Program-made: the position numbers and the translations under genes
NCBI RefSeq assembly: GCF_003261575.2
Contig: NZ_CP036175.1
Location: forward strand, 1,736,001-1,800,000
DNA: 64,000 nt
Direction: 5' to 3'
Origin: Klebsiella huaxiensis
Lineage (GTDB): Bacteria > Pseudomonadota > Gammaproteobacteria > Enterobacterales > Enterobacteriaceae
Shown: positions 25,147-33,227 of the stretch, piece after piece
Numbering within the stretch: position 1 is the first letter of the stretch
How the letters are laid out: each line of letters opens with the position of its first letter
Notes under the pieces: generated by a model
What the model was told of the DNA's origin: nothing
Seen by the model: the letters and a program-made list of their open reading frames with translations, nothing else
Databases searched by the model: none

Positions 25147-26604
25147 ATGACAATAACTCCACAACAACTGATCGCACTGCTACCGCTGCTGATCGTCGGC
25201 TTGACGGTGGTGGTTGTGATGCTCTCCATTGCGTGGCGACGCAATCATTTCCTCAATGCCACGCTATCGGTTCTCGGCCTCAACGTCGCGCTAGTCTCAC
25301 TTTGGTTCGTGGGGCAGAATGGGGCGATGGACGTGACGCCGCTGATTCGCGTTGACGGCTATTCCATGCTCTATACCGGGCTGGTGCTGCTAGCGAGTCT
25401 GGCGACCTGTACCTTTGCTTATCCGTGGCTTGAGGGCTACAAGGACAATAAAGAAGAGTTCTACCTGCTGGTGCTGATCGCCGCGTTGGGTGGTATTCTG
25501 CTGGCGGGCGCTAACCATCTGGCGGCGTTGTTCCTCGGTATTGAGCTTATCTCTCTGCCGCTGTTTGGTCTGGTGGGTTACGCCTTCCGTCAGAAACGCT
25601 CGCTGGAAGCCAGTATCAAATACACCATTCTGTCTGCCGTCGCTTCTTCTTTCCTGCTGTTCGGTATCGCGCTGGTGTATGCGAACTCCGGTAACCTGTC
25701 CTTCCTCGCCCTGGGTAAGAACCTGGCTGACAGCACGCTACATGAACCGTTGCTGCTGGCTGGTGTGGGCTTGATGATTGTCGGTCTGGGCTTCAAGCTG
25801 TCGCTGGTACCGTTTCATCTGTGGACGCCGGACGTCTACCAGGGCGCGCCTGCGCCAGTATCAACCTTCCTGGCGACCGCCAGCAAGATTGCTATCTTTG
25901 GCGTGGTGATGCGTCTGTTCCTGTATGTGCCAGTCGGCAACAGCGAGGCCGTACGCGTGGTGCTGGGCCTTATCGCTTTCGCGTCGATTATCTTCGGTAA
26001 CCTGATGGCGTTGAGCCAGACCAATATCAAACGCCTGCTTGGCTACTCTTCCATTTCTCATCTTGGCTATTTGCTGGTGGCGCTGATTGCTCTGCAGAGC
26101 GGCGAGATGTCGATGGAAGCGGTGGGCGTCTATCTGGCCGGTTATCTGTTCAGCAGTCTCGGCGCGTTTGGCGTGGTGAGCCTGATGTCCAGCCCGTATC
26201 GCGGGCCGGATGCGGATTCGCTCTATTCATATCGAGGCCTGTTCTGGCATCGCCCGATCCTGTCGGCTGTGATGACGGTGATGATGCTATCCCTCGCCGG
26301 TATACCGATGACGCTGGGCTTTATCGGTAAGTTCTACGTGCTGGCGGTCGGTGTACATGCGCACTTGTGGTGGCTGGTAGGGGCGGTGGTTGTCGGTTCG
26401 GCAATCGGTCTCTACTACTACCTGCGCGTTGCGGTAAGCCTGTATTTGAGCGCACCGGAGAAACTCAATCGCGATGCGCCGTCTAACTGGCAGTACAGCG
26501 CCGGGGGCATCGTAGTGCTGATCTCCGCGCTGTTGGTGCTGGTGCTTGGCGTATGGCCGCAGCCGTTGATTAGCATCGTGCAGCTGGCGATGCCGCTGAT
26601 GTAA
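25147..26604 (+). CDS. nuoN: NADH:quinone oxidoreductase subunit N
   Basis: Third antiporter-like subunit of complex I, next to NuoK. The 485 residues equal the E. coli length. Conserved segments are FLGIELISLPLFGLVGY with the helix-5 glutamate, GLGFKLSLVPFHLWTPDVYQ with the helix-7 lysine, and GAPAPVSTFLATASKIAIF. It starts six bases after the nuoM stop. A strong terminator follows, closing the operon just before the fimbrial locus. Confidence 0.97.
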   Translation: MTITPQQLIALLPLLIVGLTVVVVMLSIAWRRNHFLNATLSVLGLNVALVSLWFVGQNGAMDVTPLIRVDGYSMLYTGLVLLASLATCTFAYPWLEGYKDNKEEFYLLVLIAALGGILLAGANHLAALFLGIELISLPLFGLVGYAFRQKRSLEASIKYTILSAVASSFLLFGIALVYANSGNLSFLALGKNLADSTLHEPLLLAGVGLMIVGLGFKLSLVPFHLWTPDVYQGAPAPVSTFLATASKIAIFGVVMRLFLYVPVGNSEAVRVVLGLIAFASIIFGNLMALSQTNIKRLLGYSSISHLGYLLVALIALQSGEMSMEAVGVYLAGYLFSSLGAFGVVSLMSSPYRGPDADSLYSYRGLFWHRPILSAVMTVMMLSLAGIPMTLGFIGKFYVLAVGVHAHLWWLVGAVVVGSAIGLYYYLRVAVSLYLSAPEKLNRDAPSNWQYSAGGIVVLISALLVLVLGVWPQPLISIVQLAMPLM

Positions 26605-26621
26605 CCTGACAACTATCTGAG

Positions 26622-26651
26622 AAAAAGGATCGCTTCGGCGGTCCTTTTTTT
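26622..26651 (+). terminator. Intrinsic terminator of the nuo operon
   Basis: AAAAAGGATCGC, a TTCG tetraloop, and GCGGTCCTTTTTTT form a stable stem with one wobble pair and a T tract. It isolates the fimbrial locus from nuo transcription. Confidence 0.9.
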
Positions 26652-26766
26652 ATCGGTGAAAAATGGATGTATATTTTCTTTAATATTCGTATTTGTCATG
26701 CGGTTTGTCATATTAGCCTCACTTTACGTTTCCCCTCATCCTCTTATTTTCCGTACTATTATTACT

Positions 26767-26784
26767 ACGCACACTGTTGTGCGT
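26767..26784. promoter_or_regulatory. Small dyad upstream of the first recombinase gene
   Basis: ACGCACA, CTGT, TGTGCGT is a perfect 7-base dyad 19 bases before the recombinase ATG. It overlaps the likely mRNA leader and could be an operator or a leader hairpin; the sequence cannot decide. Confidence 0.35.
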
Positions 26785-26802
26785 TGTTGATGGAGAAAGT
26801 GA

Positions 26803-27354
26803 ATGAAAACAAGGCGTAAGCATTTAACCATCGGGGAAGTTGAGCGTCTGGTTGATGCGGCAAGGCGAGGGGCAAATCCGGAGCGTGATGTCTGTTTATT
26901 GTGGATGTGTTTTAATCATGGGTGCCGAGTGAGTGAAATTCGTCACTGGAAGCTATCTGATATCGATATTCAAAGTGGGGTTATTTATATTCGGCGGCTG
27001 AAGAATGGTTTTTCAACAACCCATCCTATTTATAAACGAGAAGAGAAGATTCTCAGTGAATGGTTAAATGTGCGCAAGGATTATCCGGGGAATAACTCAG
27101 GTTGGCTTTTTTTATCACGTAATGGTCAGCCTTTATCGCGGCAGAGAATATATCAGATGATGAAGAACCTCAGTCTTGAAGCTCAACTTGAAATCAACGC
27201 CCATCCGCATATGCTGCGCCATGCGTGCGGCTTTGCGCTGGCGAATAACGGTGTGGATACGCGATTAATTCAGGACTTTCTCGGACATCGGAATATTCAA
27301 CATACGGTTATTTATACTGCAAGTAATGATGCGAGGTTTAGGGAGGTTTGGTAA
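26803..27354 (+). CDS. FimB/FimE-family tyrosine recombinase (fimbrial switch invertase, intact active site)
   Basis: Site-specific recombinase expected to invert the promoter segment directly downstream. The 183 residues are close to E. coli FimB over the whole length but end about fifteen residues earlier, after FREVW. All six tyrosine-recombinase positions are present: R42 in GCRVSE, K67 in RRLKNG, H136 and R139 in HPHMLRHACG, H162 in LGHRN, and the nucleophile Y171 in VIYTAS. The ATG has GGAGA six bases upstream. The left repeat of the switch starts only nine bases after the stop codon. A promoter-like sequence in the switch points back into this gene, so antisense transcription over its 3' end is possible in the present orientation. 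E. coli has no such gene between nuoN and the elaC (rbn) region. Confidence 0.92.
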   Translation: MKTRRKHLTIGEVERLVDAARRGANPERDVCLLWMCFNHGCRVSEIRHWKLSDIDIQSGVIYIRRLKNGFSTTHPIYKREEKILSEWLNVRKDYPGNNSGWLFLSRNGQPLSRQRIYQMMKNLSLEAQLEINAHPHMLRHACGFALANNGVDTRLIQDFLGHRNIQHTVIYTASNDARFREVW

Positions 27355-27362
27355 ATGAAATA

Positions 27363-27377
27363 GTCATTTTGTATCAA
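27363..27377 (+). repeat. Left inverted repeat of the fimbrial phase switch
   Basis: GTCATTTTGTATCAA, the exact reverse complement of 27635-27649. Agreement continues inward after two mismatches as CTGAC versus TTGAC (TGAC shared), and outward in part. It begins nine bases after the first recombinase stop codon. It is not the 9-base repeat known from E. coli fimS. Confidence 0.85.
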
Positions 27378-27387
27378 ACTGACTCCT

Positions 27388-27416
27388 ATGCTATCTATGG
27401 TTATTAACAATGTCAA
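27388..27416 (-). promoter_or_regulatory. Promoter inside the invertible segment, facing the recombinase gene
   Basis: On the minus strand TTGACA (27416-27411, perfect -35 consensus), 17 bases, TAGCAT (27393-27388, four of six -10 matches including the key A2 and T6). The start point would be near 27381, just inside the left repeat. Position at the edge of the segment copies the layout of the E. coli fimA promoter. Confidence 0.65.
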
Positions 27417-27620
27417 TTTGTGTCTAACAATTTTTTTTATTATATTTTTCATGTCATTACATTAACCATATAATATGTCTATTTGTTAATTGAGATAAAT
27501 TTGTAGTGCGTATGAATCGTATCTCGCTCCAGCTGTTAGTTTTTTATCATGTTTATTAGGGTTTATCCTTGTAAATATAAGATCAAAAATGCCTTCCCTG
27601 GCAATTTATATTCCAATTAA

Positions 27621-27657
27621 TTGAAGTGGTCAAATTGATACAAAATGACCACTTCAA
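27621..27657. repeat. Right recombination site of the fimbrial switch
   Basis: Contains the right inverted repeat TTGATACAAAATGAC (27635-27649). It is itself a dyad: TTGAAGTGGTCA (27621-27632) and TGACCACTTCAA (27646-27657) are perfect inverted repeats around 13 bases, the architecture of a tyrosine recombinase core site. The reverse complement agrees with the left site (27355-27391) at 26 of 37 positions, 24 of 29 over the outer arm and core. Confidence 0.75.
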
Positions 27658-27780
27658 AATATTATATCCATTTCATGGGTCAATGTTTTGGTGCGTTATT
27701 AATATCAAACGTAAATAAAAGGATGCGCACGGTATTGCGCTTTTAAGTTAATGCATTGACTGCATTGAAAAGGATTAATC

Positions 27781-28308
27781 ATGAAAAAAACATTACTTGC
27801 TGCTGTTGTTGCCGGTTGCGCGACGTTCTCTGGTGCTGCGCTGGCAGATGATGGTCAGGTGAAGTTTCTTGGCGAAATCATTGATGCCGGCTGCGACGTG
27901 GTCAACGACCTGTCTAACCCGCTGGAAGTCCAAATGGGACAGATCGCCAAGACAGCGTTTACCGGTCCCGGTTCTACTGCGGCTGAGCAAGGTTTCGATA
28001 TCAAACTGGAAAACTGCCCGACTACTGTGACTAAAGCATCGGTGCTGTTCTCCGGCACTAACGTTGGCGGCGACAATGACAAACTGCAACTGACCGCAGA
28101 ACCTAGTGTCGCTACAGGCGTAGCTCTGCAGCTGGTTGATGGTAGCAACAACAATACCCTGCCGTTGTTCACCCGTTCTACCAGCCTGACCATCCCGTCT
28201 ACCGGCAATATCGATCTGCCATTCCGCGTTCGTTATATCCAGACTGACACTACTGTTGTTGCTGGTAAAGCTAACGGTACCGCTAACTTCACAATCAGCT
28301 ACAACTGA
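27781..28308 (+). CDS. Fimbrial major subunit, FimA-like pilin
   Basis: Exported structural pilin of a chaperone-usher fimbria. The 175 residues start with a Sec signal peptide cleaved near ALA/DDG (about residue 22). The mature part has the pilin-family pair of cysteines, C38 in DAGCDVV and C79 in LENCPTT, expected to form the disulfide, the GFDIKLENC segment typical of FimA-like proteins, and a C-terminal beta zipper ending ANFTISYN with penultimate tyrosine. AAAGGA before the ATG is a good ribosome-binding site. It is the first gene after the phase switch and should be the product whose expression is switched. Specific fimbrial type cannot be named from sequence alone. Confidence 0.92.
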   Translation: MKKTLLAAVVAGCATFSGAALADDGQVKFLGEIIDAGCDVVNDLSNPLEVQMGQIAKTAFTGPGSTAAEQGFDIKLENCPTTVTKASVLFSGTNVGGDNDKLQLTAEPSVATGVALQLVDGSNNNTLPLFTRSTSLTIPSTGNIDLPFRVRYIQTDTTVVAGKANGTANFTISYN

Positions 28309-28331
28309 TTCTCCGTCTATTTGACCGTGCT

Positions 28332-28356
28332 AGCGAGCCGTAATTGGCTCGCTTTT
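28332..28356 (+). terminator. Attenuator-like hairpin after the major pilin gene
   Basis: AGCGAGCC, GTAATT, GGCTCGCT forms an 8-base perfect stem overlapping TTTT, sixteen bases before the chaperone start. A partial terminator or mRNA-stabilising stem here would explain high pilin relative to chaperone and usher, as in other fimbrial operons. Confidence 0.7.
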
Positions 28357-28371
28357 CCAGGGAGCTGGTAG

Positions 28372-29034
28372 ATGAAACAATACCTGAAAGTGCTGATGGC
28401 TGGATGGCTGTTGATGGGCGCTGTGGCACATGCGGGCGTTGTCACTGGCGGTACTCGCCTGATTTATCCCGGTGGCAAAAAAGAGTCTTCTCTGAGCGTA
28501 ACCAACAATGACGCTACACCCTATCTTATCCAAAGCTGGGTCGAGACCGATAAAGGGACCGCCCCTTTTCTGTTAACGCCGCCTTTATTTCGCCTGGATG
28601 GTGAGCAGCAGACCCGCCTGCGAGTGATTTATAGCGGTGGATTGCCGGAAAACAAAGAAAGTATGTTCTGGATGAATATCAAAGCGATTCCATCCTCACA
28701 GGCTAAGGCTGGCGCCAACACATTACAAATCGCCATTAAAACCCGTATCAAATTAATTTATCGGCCGAAATCCGTTGCGGGAACGCCGGAAACAGTGACG
28801 GAGCAGCTTCGCTGGACGCGCAGTGGCAATACGCTGCAGGTCACTAATCCCACTGCGTTTTATATGAATTTCGCCGAGGTAAAAATCGGTGGCGCAGAAG
28901 TTAAAGAAGCCAACTGGGTGGCGCCTGGCGCGACGGCAAGCTTTGACTTACCGCGCGGTAGCATGGGCTCTTTGCGGTGGAAACTGATTAATGATTACGG
29001 CGGTATTGGCGCACAGCATAACGCTAATTTGTAA
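28372..29034 (+). CDS. Periplasmic fimbrial chaperone (FimC/PapD family)
   Basis: Two-domain immunoglobulin-like chaperone that caps pilin subunits by donor-strand complementation and delivers them to the usher. Signal peptide of 21 residues ending AHA. Domain 1 shows the family signature TRLIYPGGKKESSLSVTNN, with the conserved arginine near the start of the mature chain, and the hydrophobic G1 strand with basic residue around LQIAIKTRIKLIYRP. Domain 2 runs to HNANL. The 220-residue length is normal for short-loop (FGS) chaperones. A GGGAGC ribosome-binding site precedes the ATG. The usher follows after 30 bases. Confidence 0.93.
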   Translation: MKQYLKVLMAGWLLMGAVAHAGVVTGGTRLIYPGGKKESSLSVTNNDATPYLIQSWVETDKGTAPFLLTPPLFRLDGEQQTRLRVIYSGGLPENKESMFWMNIKAIPSSQAKAGANTLQIAIKTRIKLIYRPKSVAGTPETVTEQLRWTRSGNTLQVTNPTAFYMNFAEVKIGGAEVKEANWVAPGATASFDLPRGSMGSLRWKLINDYGGIGAQHNANL

Positions 29035-29064
29035 AGGCTATCGGGCCAGGGAGTTCCAGAGAGA

Positions 29065-31614
29065 ATGAAAAATAACCATAACAAATGGCGGCTTAACCGG
29101 ATAGCCGGAGCTCTGGCCGTTGCCTTGATACCGTGGTGTGATGATGCGCTGGCGCGGGATGTGTTTAACCCTGCATTATTGGAAATGGATGGCCCGCAGA
29201 TGGGCGTCAGGGATTTATCGGCTTACGAACAGGCCGGAGGGCAGCAGCCGGGAACCTATCGGGTCGATATTTACCTCAACAATATCTTTATGGAGACCCG
29301 GGATGTCATCTTTCAGCAAAGCCGAGTACCGGGCGAAGCGGCACTGCAGCCCTGTCTGAAAGTTGAAGAGCTTGCCGAATGGGGCGTGCGAGTCAAGCAA
29401 TTTCCTGAATTAGGTCGTAAATCGGCGGACTGCGCGGATCTGGAGGTTATACCTCAGGCAAAGGCTGATTTCCGTTTTAGCCAGCAGCGCCTGCTATTAA
29501 GCTTCCCTCAGGCGGCGGTTTCCAGCGCGGCGCGGGGCTGGGTTGACCCGAAACAGTGGGATGACGGGGTGACTGCACTTCTGTTGAACTACTCTTTAAG
29601 TGGAGCAAATAACTGGTCGCGCAAGAACGACACGCCGAACAGCGATAATCAATACGTTAACCTGCGCCCCGGTATCAATATCGGGCCGTGGCGTTTGCGC
29701 AATTACACGACCTGGAATCGCAGCAGCAGTGGAGGAGAGTCCAGTAACAGTTGGGATACGGTTTATACCTATGCTCAGCGCAATATTAATGCCCTGCAAG
29801 GGGTGATGACGCTGGGCGACAGCAGCACCGATGCTGACGTTTTTGAAGGTATTCCCTTCCGCGGGGCGATGCTGGCTTCCGATGACGATATGCTACCGGA
29901 AAGCCTGCGCGGCTATGCGCCGGTCGTCCGGGGGATTGCGCGTACGAATGCTCAGGTCATTATTCGTCAGAACGGTTATGAGATTTATCAGACCTATGTC
30001 TCTCCCGGAGCCTTTGAAATCACCGATATGTATCCAACTGGCGGATCGGGCGATTTATCGGTCACTATCAAAGAATCCGATGGCAGCGAGCAGAACCTGA
30101 TAGTGCCATATGCTTCCCTGCCTGTTCTGCAGCGTGAGGGCCGCCTCAAATATAGCGTGACCTCCGGCGTATACCGAGCCTACGACAATAGCATTGATGA
30201 AACACCGCTCACACAAGCGACGGCTATTTACGGCTTGCCGTGGGGGATAACCCTTTACGGCGGCGGCCAGTTTAGCAGCAAATATCAGTCGCTGGCGTTG
30301 GGGATGGGGAAAAACCTCGGTGAGCTTGGCGCCGTATCAACGGACGTCACTCAAGCCTGGTCGAACCGCCAGGATAAAGACAAAGAGAGTGGGCAGTCCG
30401 TACGCATCCGTTACAGCAAAGATCTCCCGGGACTGGGCACCAACGTCTCTCTGGCAGGATATCGCTATGCGACCAGTGGCTACTGGGATATGCAGGAAGT
30501 GCTGGATACCTACCGGGATGACAATTATACCTCTTCAATCGAACGGCGGCGCAACCGGGGAGAAGTTACTCTGAGCCAGAGCCTGGGCGAAGAAATGGGG
30601 TCGATGTCGTTAAGCTATATCCGCGAAGATTACTGGAACACCGGGCGCACGATGGAGTCCGTCGGCGTCGGCTACAACAACAGCTGGCGCGGCATCAGTT
30701 ATAGCATGAACTACAGCTATAACCGCAATACCACTGACCATAGCACCGGTAAGCGTAATGACGAAGATCACTTGTTCGCGCTGAGCATTAGCATTCCTCT
30801 GGGCGAATGGCTACCGAAGCCGGTTTATGCCAACTACTCCCTGAATAGCAGTAAAAATGGCTCTACCAGCAATAATCTGGGCCTCTCCGGCACCTTACTG
30901 GAGCGTAATAACCTGAGCTGGAGCGTACAGGAAGGCTATACCAGCCAGGGAAGAGGGGAGAGCGGCAACATCAATGCCGACTGGCGTGCGACCTATGCTG
31001 AGCTCACTGGCGGCTACAGCCATGATAAATACAGCCATCGCCTGAACTACGCCCTACGCGGCGGGGTGCTGGCGCATGAAAATGGCCTGACGTTGGGGCA
31101 GCCTTTTGGTGAAACCCTGGCTTTAGTTAAAGCGCCAGGTGCCTCAGGCGTTGGTGTCAACAACCAGACCGGCGTCAGGACCGACTGGCGAGGCTATGCC
31201 GTGGTGCCTTATACCTCGCCGTATCGTAAGAATATATTGACCCTTGACACTAGCACGATGCCAGACGATGTCGATCTTGAGCTAACCACTCAGACGGTGG
31301 TGCCAACCCGTGGGGCGGTAGTTCGCGCAAGCTATACCACCAGCGTGGGGAACCGGGTGCTGATGACGGTGCGCCGGGCGAATGGCCAGCCTGTACCTTT
31401 CGGTGCCATGGTCAGCGTACCTGGAGCTGCGGCGTCAGAGCAGGCATTTATCGTTGGCGAGGGCGGACAAGTCTACCTGACCGGTCTGGAGTCTAACGGT
31501 GTACTCAACGTGAAATGGGGCTCTGGCACGCAAGATCGCTGCCGGATCCAGTATGCGCTGCCGTCAGGTAAAACCCTCACCGGTATTATTGTAGCCCAGG
31601 GGCTATGCCGCTAA
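29065..31614 (+). CDS. Outer-membrane fimbrial usher (FimD/PapC family)
   Basis: Outer-membrane assembly platform through which the fimbria is extruded. The 849 residues have an N-terminal signal sequence (to about DDALA), an N-terminal chaperone-binding domain beginning RDVFNPALLEMDGP, a 24-strand barrel interrupted by a plug, seen here as the segment around FRGAMLASDDDMLPESLRGY and PVVRGIARTNAQVIIRQNGY, and two C-terminal domains near VVPTRGAVVRASYTTSVGNR and the final disulfide pair in DRCRIQY and QGLCR. The family motif DLSVTIKESDGSEQ is present. Frame intact. It is 20 bases upstream of the adhesin gene. Confidence 0.95.
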   Translation: MKNNHNKWRLNRIAGALAVALIPWCDDALARDVFNPALLEMDGPQMGVRDLSAYEQAGGQQPGTYRVDIYLNNIFMETRDVIFQQSRVPGEAALQPCLKVEELAEWGVRVKQFPELGRKSADCADLEVIPQAKADFRFSQQRLLLSFPQAAVSSAARGWVDPKQWDDGVTALLLNYSLSGANNWSRKNDTPNSDNQYVNLRPGINIGPWRLRNYTTWNRSSSGGESSNSWDTVYTYAQRNINALQGVMTLGDSSTDADVFEGIPFRGAMLASDDDMLPESLRGYAPVVRGIARTNAQVIIRQNGYEIYQTYVSPGAFEITDMYPTGGSGDLSVTIKESDGSEQNLIVPYASLPVLQREGRLKYSVTSGVYRAYDNSIDETPLTQATAIYGLPWGITLYGGGQFSSKYQSLALGMGKNLGELGAVSTDVTQAWSNRQDKDKESGQSVRIRYSKDLPGLGTNVSLAGYRYATSGYWDMQEVLDTYRDDNYTSSIERRRNRGEVTLSQSLGEEMGSMSLSYIREDYWNTGRTMESVGVGYNNSWRGISYSMNYSYNRNTTDHSTGKRNDEDHLFALSISIPLGEWLPKPVYANYSLNSSKNGSTSNNLGLSGTLLERNNLSWSVQEGYTSQGRGESGNINADWRATYAELTGGYSHDKYSHRLNYALRGGVLAHENGLTLGQPFGETLALVKAPGASGVGVNNQTGVRTDWRGYAVVPYTSPYRKNILTLDTSTMPDDVDLELTTQTVVPTRGAVVRASYTTSVGNRVLMTVRRANGQPVPFGAMVSVPGAAASEQAFIVGEGGQVYLTGLESNGVLNVKWGSGTQDRCRIQYALPSGKTLTGIIVAQGLCR

Positions 31615-31633
31615 TCGAAAGGATGCAGAGACA

Positions 31634-32671
31634 ATGAAACGATTTTCATGGGGAATATTGGCAGGCCTGACGGCGTTGGTGATATCGCCGCAGGCGATGG
31701 CGGCCACCGAATGGTGTGAAACCATGACCAAAGCCCCTTTTCAGGACCATTTTTCATTTATTGAAACCTTTACTAATCCTTCGCAAAACCAGGCCGGAAT
31801 GGAGTTTCCTCGCCTATATCAGTGGAATACAGGGGGAAGCTATCAGGCAAAATGTGATTGCGAAACGGTAACTGGCATACCCATATTGTATAAAACAACC
31901 ATTCCTGGGCTTGTCGCGACACAAACACGTAGCGGGCTTAATTATTATAGACTTAATCAGTATTTGGAGATCGCCAGCGAGCTATATATTGCGGGAAAAC
32001 TAAATCAATTTGTACCGACACCTGTTCAGGATGCAAGTAATCTGAATAATAACTCTTTTGTTTGTAATACTGGCGGTACGCTTTTTGATACAGGTTCACG
32101 GGGATATATTTCACTCTACTTTACCCGGCCATTTGTTGGTCAGGTGACAATTCCTCCGACGATAATACTTAATGTCTATGGAACAAGGAGAGCGGGGAGC
32201 TACAGCTCTATTCCGATGACGCAGATAACAATGAGCGGTTCGGTTACGGTACCGCAATCCTGTGAGATAAATACCGGTCAGCCGATTAATGTTGATTTTG
32301 GCGATATTGCCGCCAATAATTTTAAGACGGCAAACCAAATGCCGACGGGATTTACCCCGCATACGGTAAATATGACCGTGGCCTGCACCAATATTTCCGC
32401 TGGGGTCAAAATCTCCCTTTCATTCCAGGGAACACAGGATAGCCATGACAATACTGCGCTGGTGACCACCAATAGCGATATTGCGGTACGGATTGAAAAT
32501 ATTACCGGTGTCAAAATTCCGGTCATCTCAGGGCTTCTGCCGGTCAATCTGAATTATTCGACCCAGACTGGGAATACGACCATGAAAATCTATCCGATTA
32601 ATACTACAGGCAATTTACCTGATGGCGGTGGATTTACGGCTACGGCAACCATTCAGGCAGAAATTGAATAA
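31634..32671 (+). CDS. Fimbrial tip adhesin, two-domain (FimH-like layout)
   Basis: Predicted tip adhesin: 345 residues, about twice pilin size. A signal peptide ends near AMA/ATEWC. The N-terminal half (about 24-200) has cysteines C28, C76, C78 and C138 and no close resemblance that I recognise, as expected for a receptor-binding lectin domain. The C-terminal half, from SGSVTVPQSCEINTGQPINV, is a pilin domain with cysteines in QSCEIN and VACTNI and a final beta strand FTATATIQAEIE. The DNA of the N-terminal domain (about 31860-32120) is visibly richer in A and T than the usher gene, a frequent mark of horizontally acquired or diversifying adhesins. The receptor is unknown. Confidence 0.82.
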   Translation: MKRFSWGILAGLTALVISPQAMAATEWCETMTKAPFQDHFSFIETFTNPSQNQAGMEFPRLYQWNTGGSYQAKCDCETVTGIPILYKTTIPGLVATQTRSGLNYYRLNQYLEIASELYIAGKLNQFVPTPVQDASNLNNNSFVCNTGGTLFDTGSRGYISLYFTRPFVGQVTIPPTIILNVYGTRRAGSYSSIPMTQITMSGSVTVPQSCEINTGQPINVDFGDIAANNFKTANQMPTGFTPHTVNMTVACTNISAGVKISLSFQGTQDSHDNTALVTTNSDIAVRIENITGVKIPVISGLLPVNLNYSTQTGNTTMKIYPINTTGNLPDGGGFTATATIQAEIE

Positions 32672-32683
32672 CAGGAGAGAATA

Positions 32684-33193
32684 ATGAAAAAGGCACTGTG
32701 GTTGGTATTGTTGCTGCCTGTTTTTTCATCCTGGGGCGGAATTCCTCTGAATGTTAAAGGTAATATTTATTATCTTCCCTGTGACGTAAGCACCGATACA
32801 AAATATCAGGAGGTTAATTTTGGTACGCTCCTGAATATTGATTTTCAATCGGCTGGTGACGTTTCAGGGTGGAAAACCTTTAGCTTAAATATAGAAAACT
32901 GCCCGGCAGGAACCACCAAAGCGACGGTGAAGTTTGATGGTGTCACCGATGGCGATGACGCTACGCATTTCGCCAATATGGCTGCCAGTGATGCGGCGCA
33001 GAATATCGCGCTGCAGATAACCAGTACCGATCATTCAATAACATATAAAAATCAGGATCAAATGACCATTGCTATTAACAGCAGTACCGGCAAGGGTGAA
33101 TTCCCGCTGGCGGCTCGCTTATATTCAACCCAAGGAGGGGTAACGGTCGGGAAATTCGAATCAGTGGTGCAACTGACTTTTACCTATCAGTAA
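32684..33193 (+). CDS. Minor fimbrial subunit (FimF/FimG-like adaptor)
   Basis: Small pilin-family protein of 169 residues. A signal peptide ends near SSWG/GIP. The mature part keeps the pilin cysteine pair, in YLPCDVS and IENCPAG, the segment SLNIENCPAGTTKATVKFDG, and a final beta strand VQLTFTYQ with penultimate tyrosine. It is probably a tip adaptor or terminator. Its place after the adhesin gene is the reverse of the E. coli fimF-fimG-fimH order. It is 12 bases downstream of the adhesin stop, with AGGAGAG as ribosome-binding site, and ends the structural genes. Confidence 0.85.
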   Translation: MKKALWLVLLLPVFSSWGGIPLNVKGNIYYLPCDVSTDTKYQEVNFGTLLNIDFQSAGDVSGWKTFSLNIENCPAGTTKATVKFDGVTDGDDATHFANMAASDAAQNIALQITSTDHSITYKNQDQMTIAINSSTGKGEFPLAARLYSTQGGVTVGKFESVVQLTFTYQ

Positions 33194-33227
33194 TTTTATG
33201 AGTTAAATGGATGAAAAGGAATGTCGT

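Larger units (their letters stand above)
27363..27649. promoter_or_regulatory. Putative invertible promoter segment (fim-type phase switch), OFF orientation
   Basis: A 287-base AT-rich segment bounded by a 15-base perfect inverted repeat, lying between a FimB-like recombinase gene and the fimbrial major subunit gene. In size and position it corresponds to E. coli fimS (314 bases). The only strong promoter-like sequence inside reads leftward, away from the fimbrial genes, so I call this orientation OFF. Reversal would map the -35 to about 27596-27601, the -10 to about 27619-27624 and the transcription start to about 27631, giving a leader of roughly 150 bases. Inversion itself is inferred, not observed. 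Confidence 0.75.

Noticed and set aside
27363..27649. Canonical E. coli fimS 9-base repeats (TTGGGGCCA)
   Set aside because: Not seen in this gap; the repeats present are different, so the locus is not a simple copy of fim.
27658..27780. Constitutive promoter between the right repeat and the pilin gene
   Set aside because: TTGACT at about 27755 would put its -10 inside the coding region; no other convincing pair was found.
33194..33227. A second invertible segment next to recombinase 2
   Set aside because: The short gap has no copy of the 15-base repeat or of the dyad arms.
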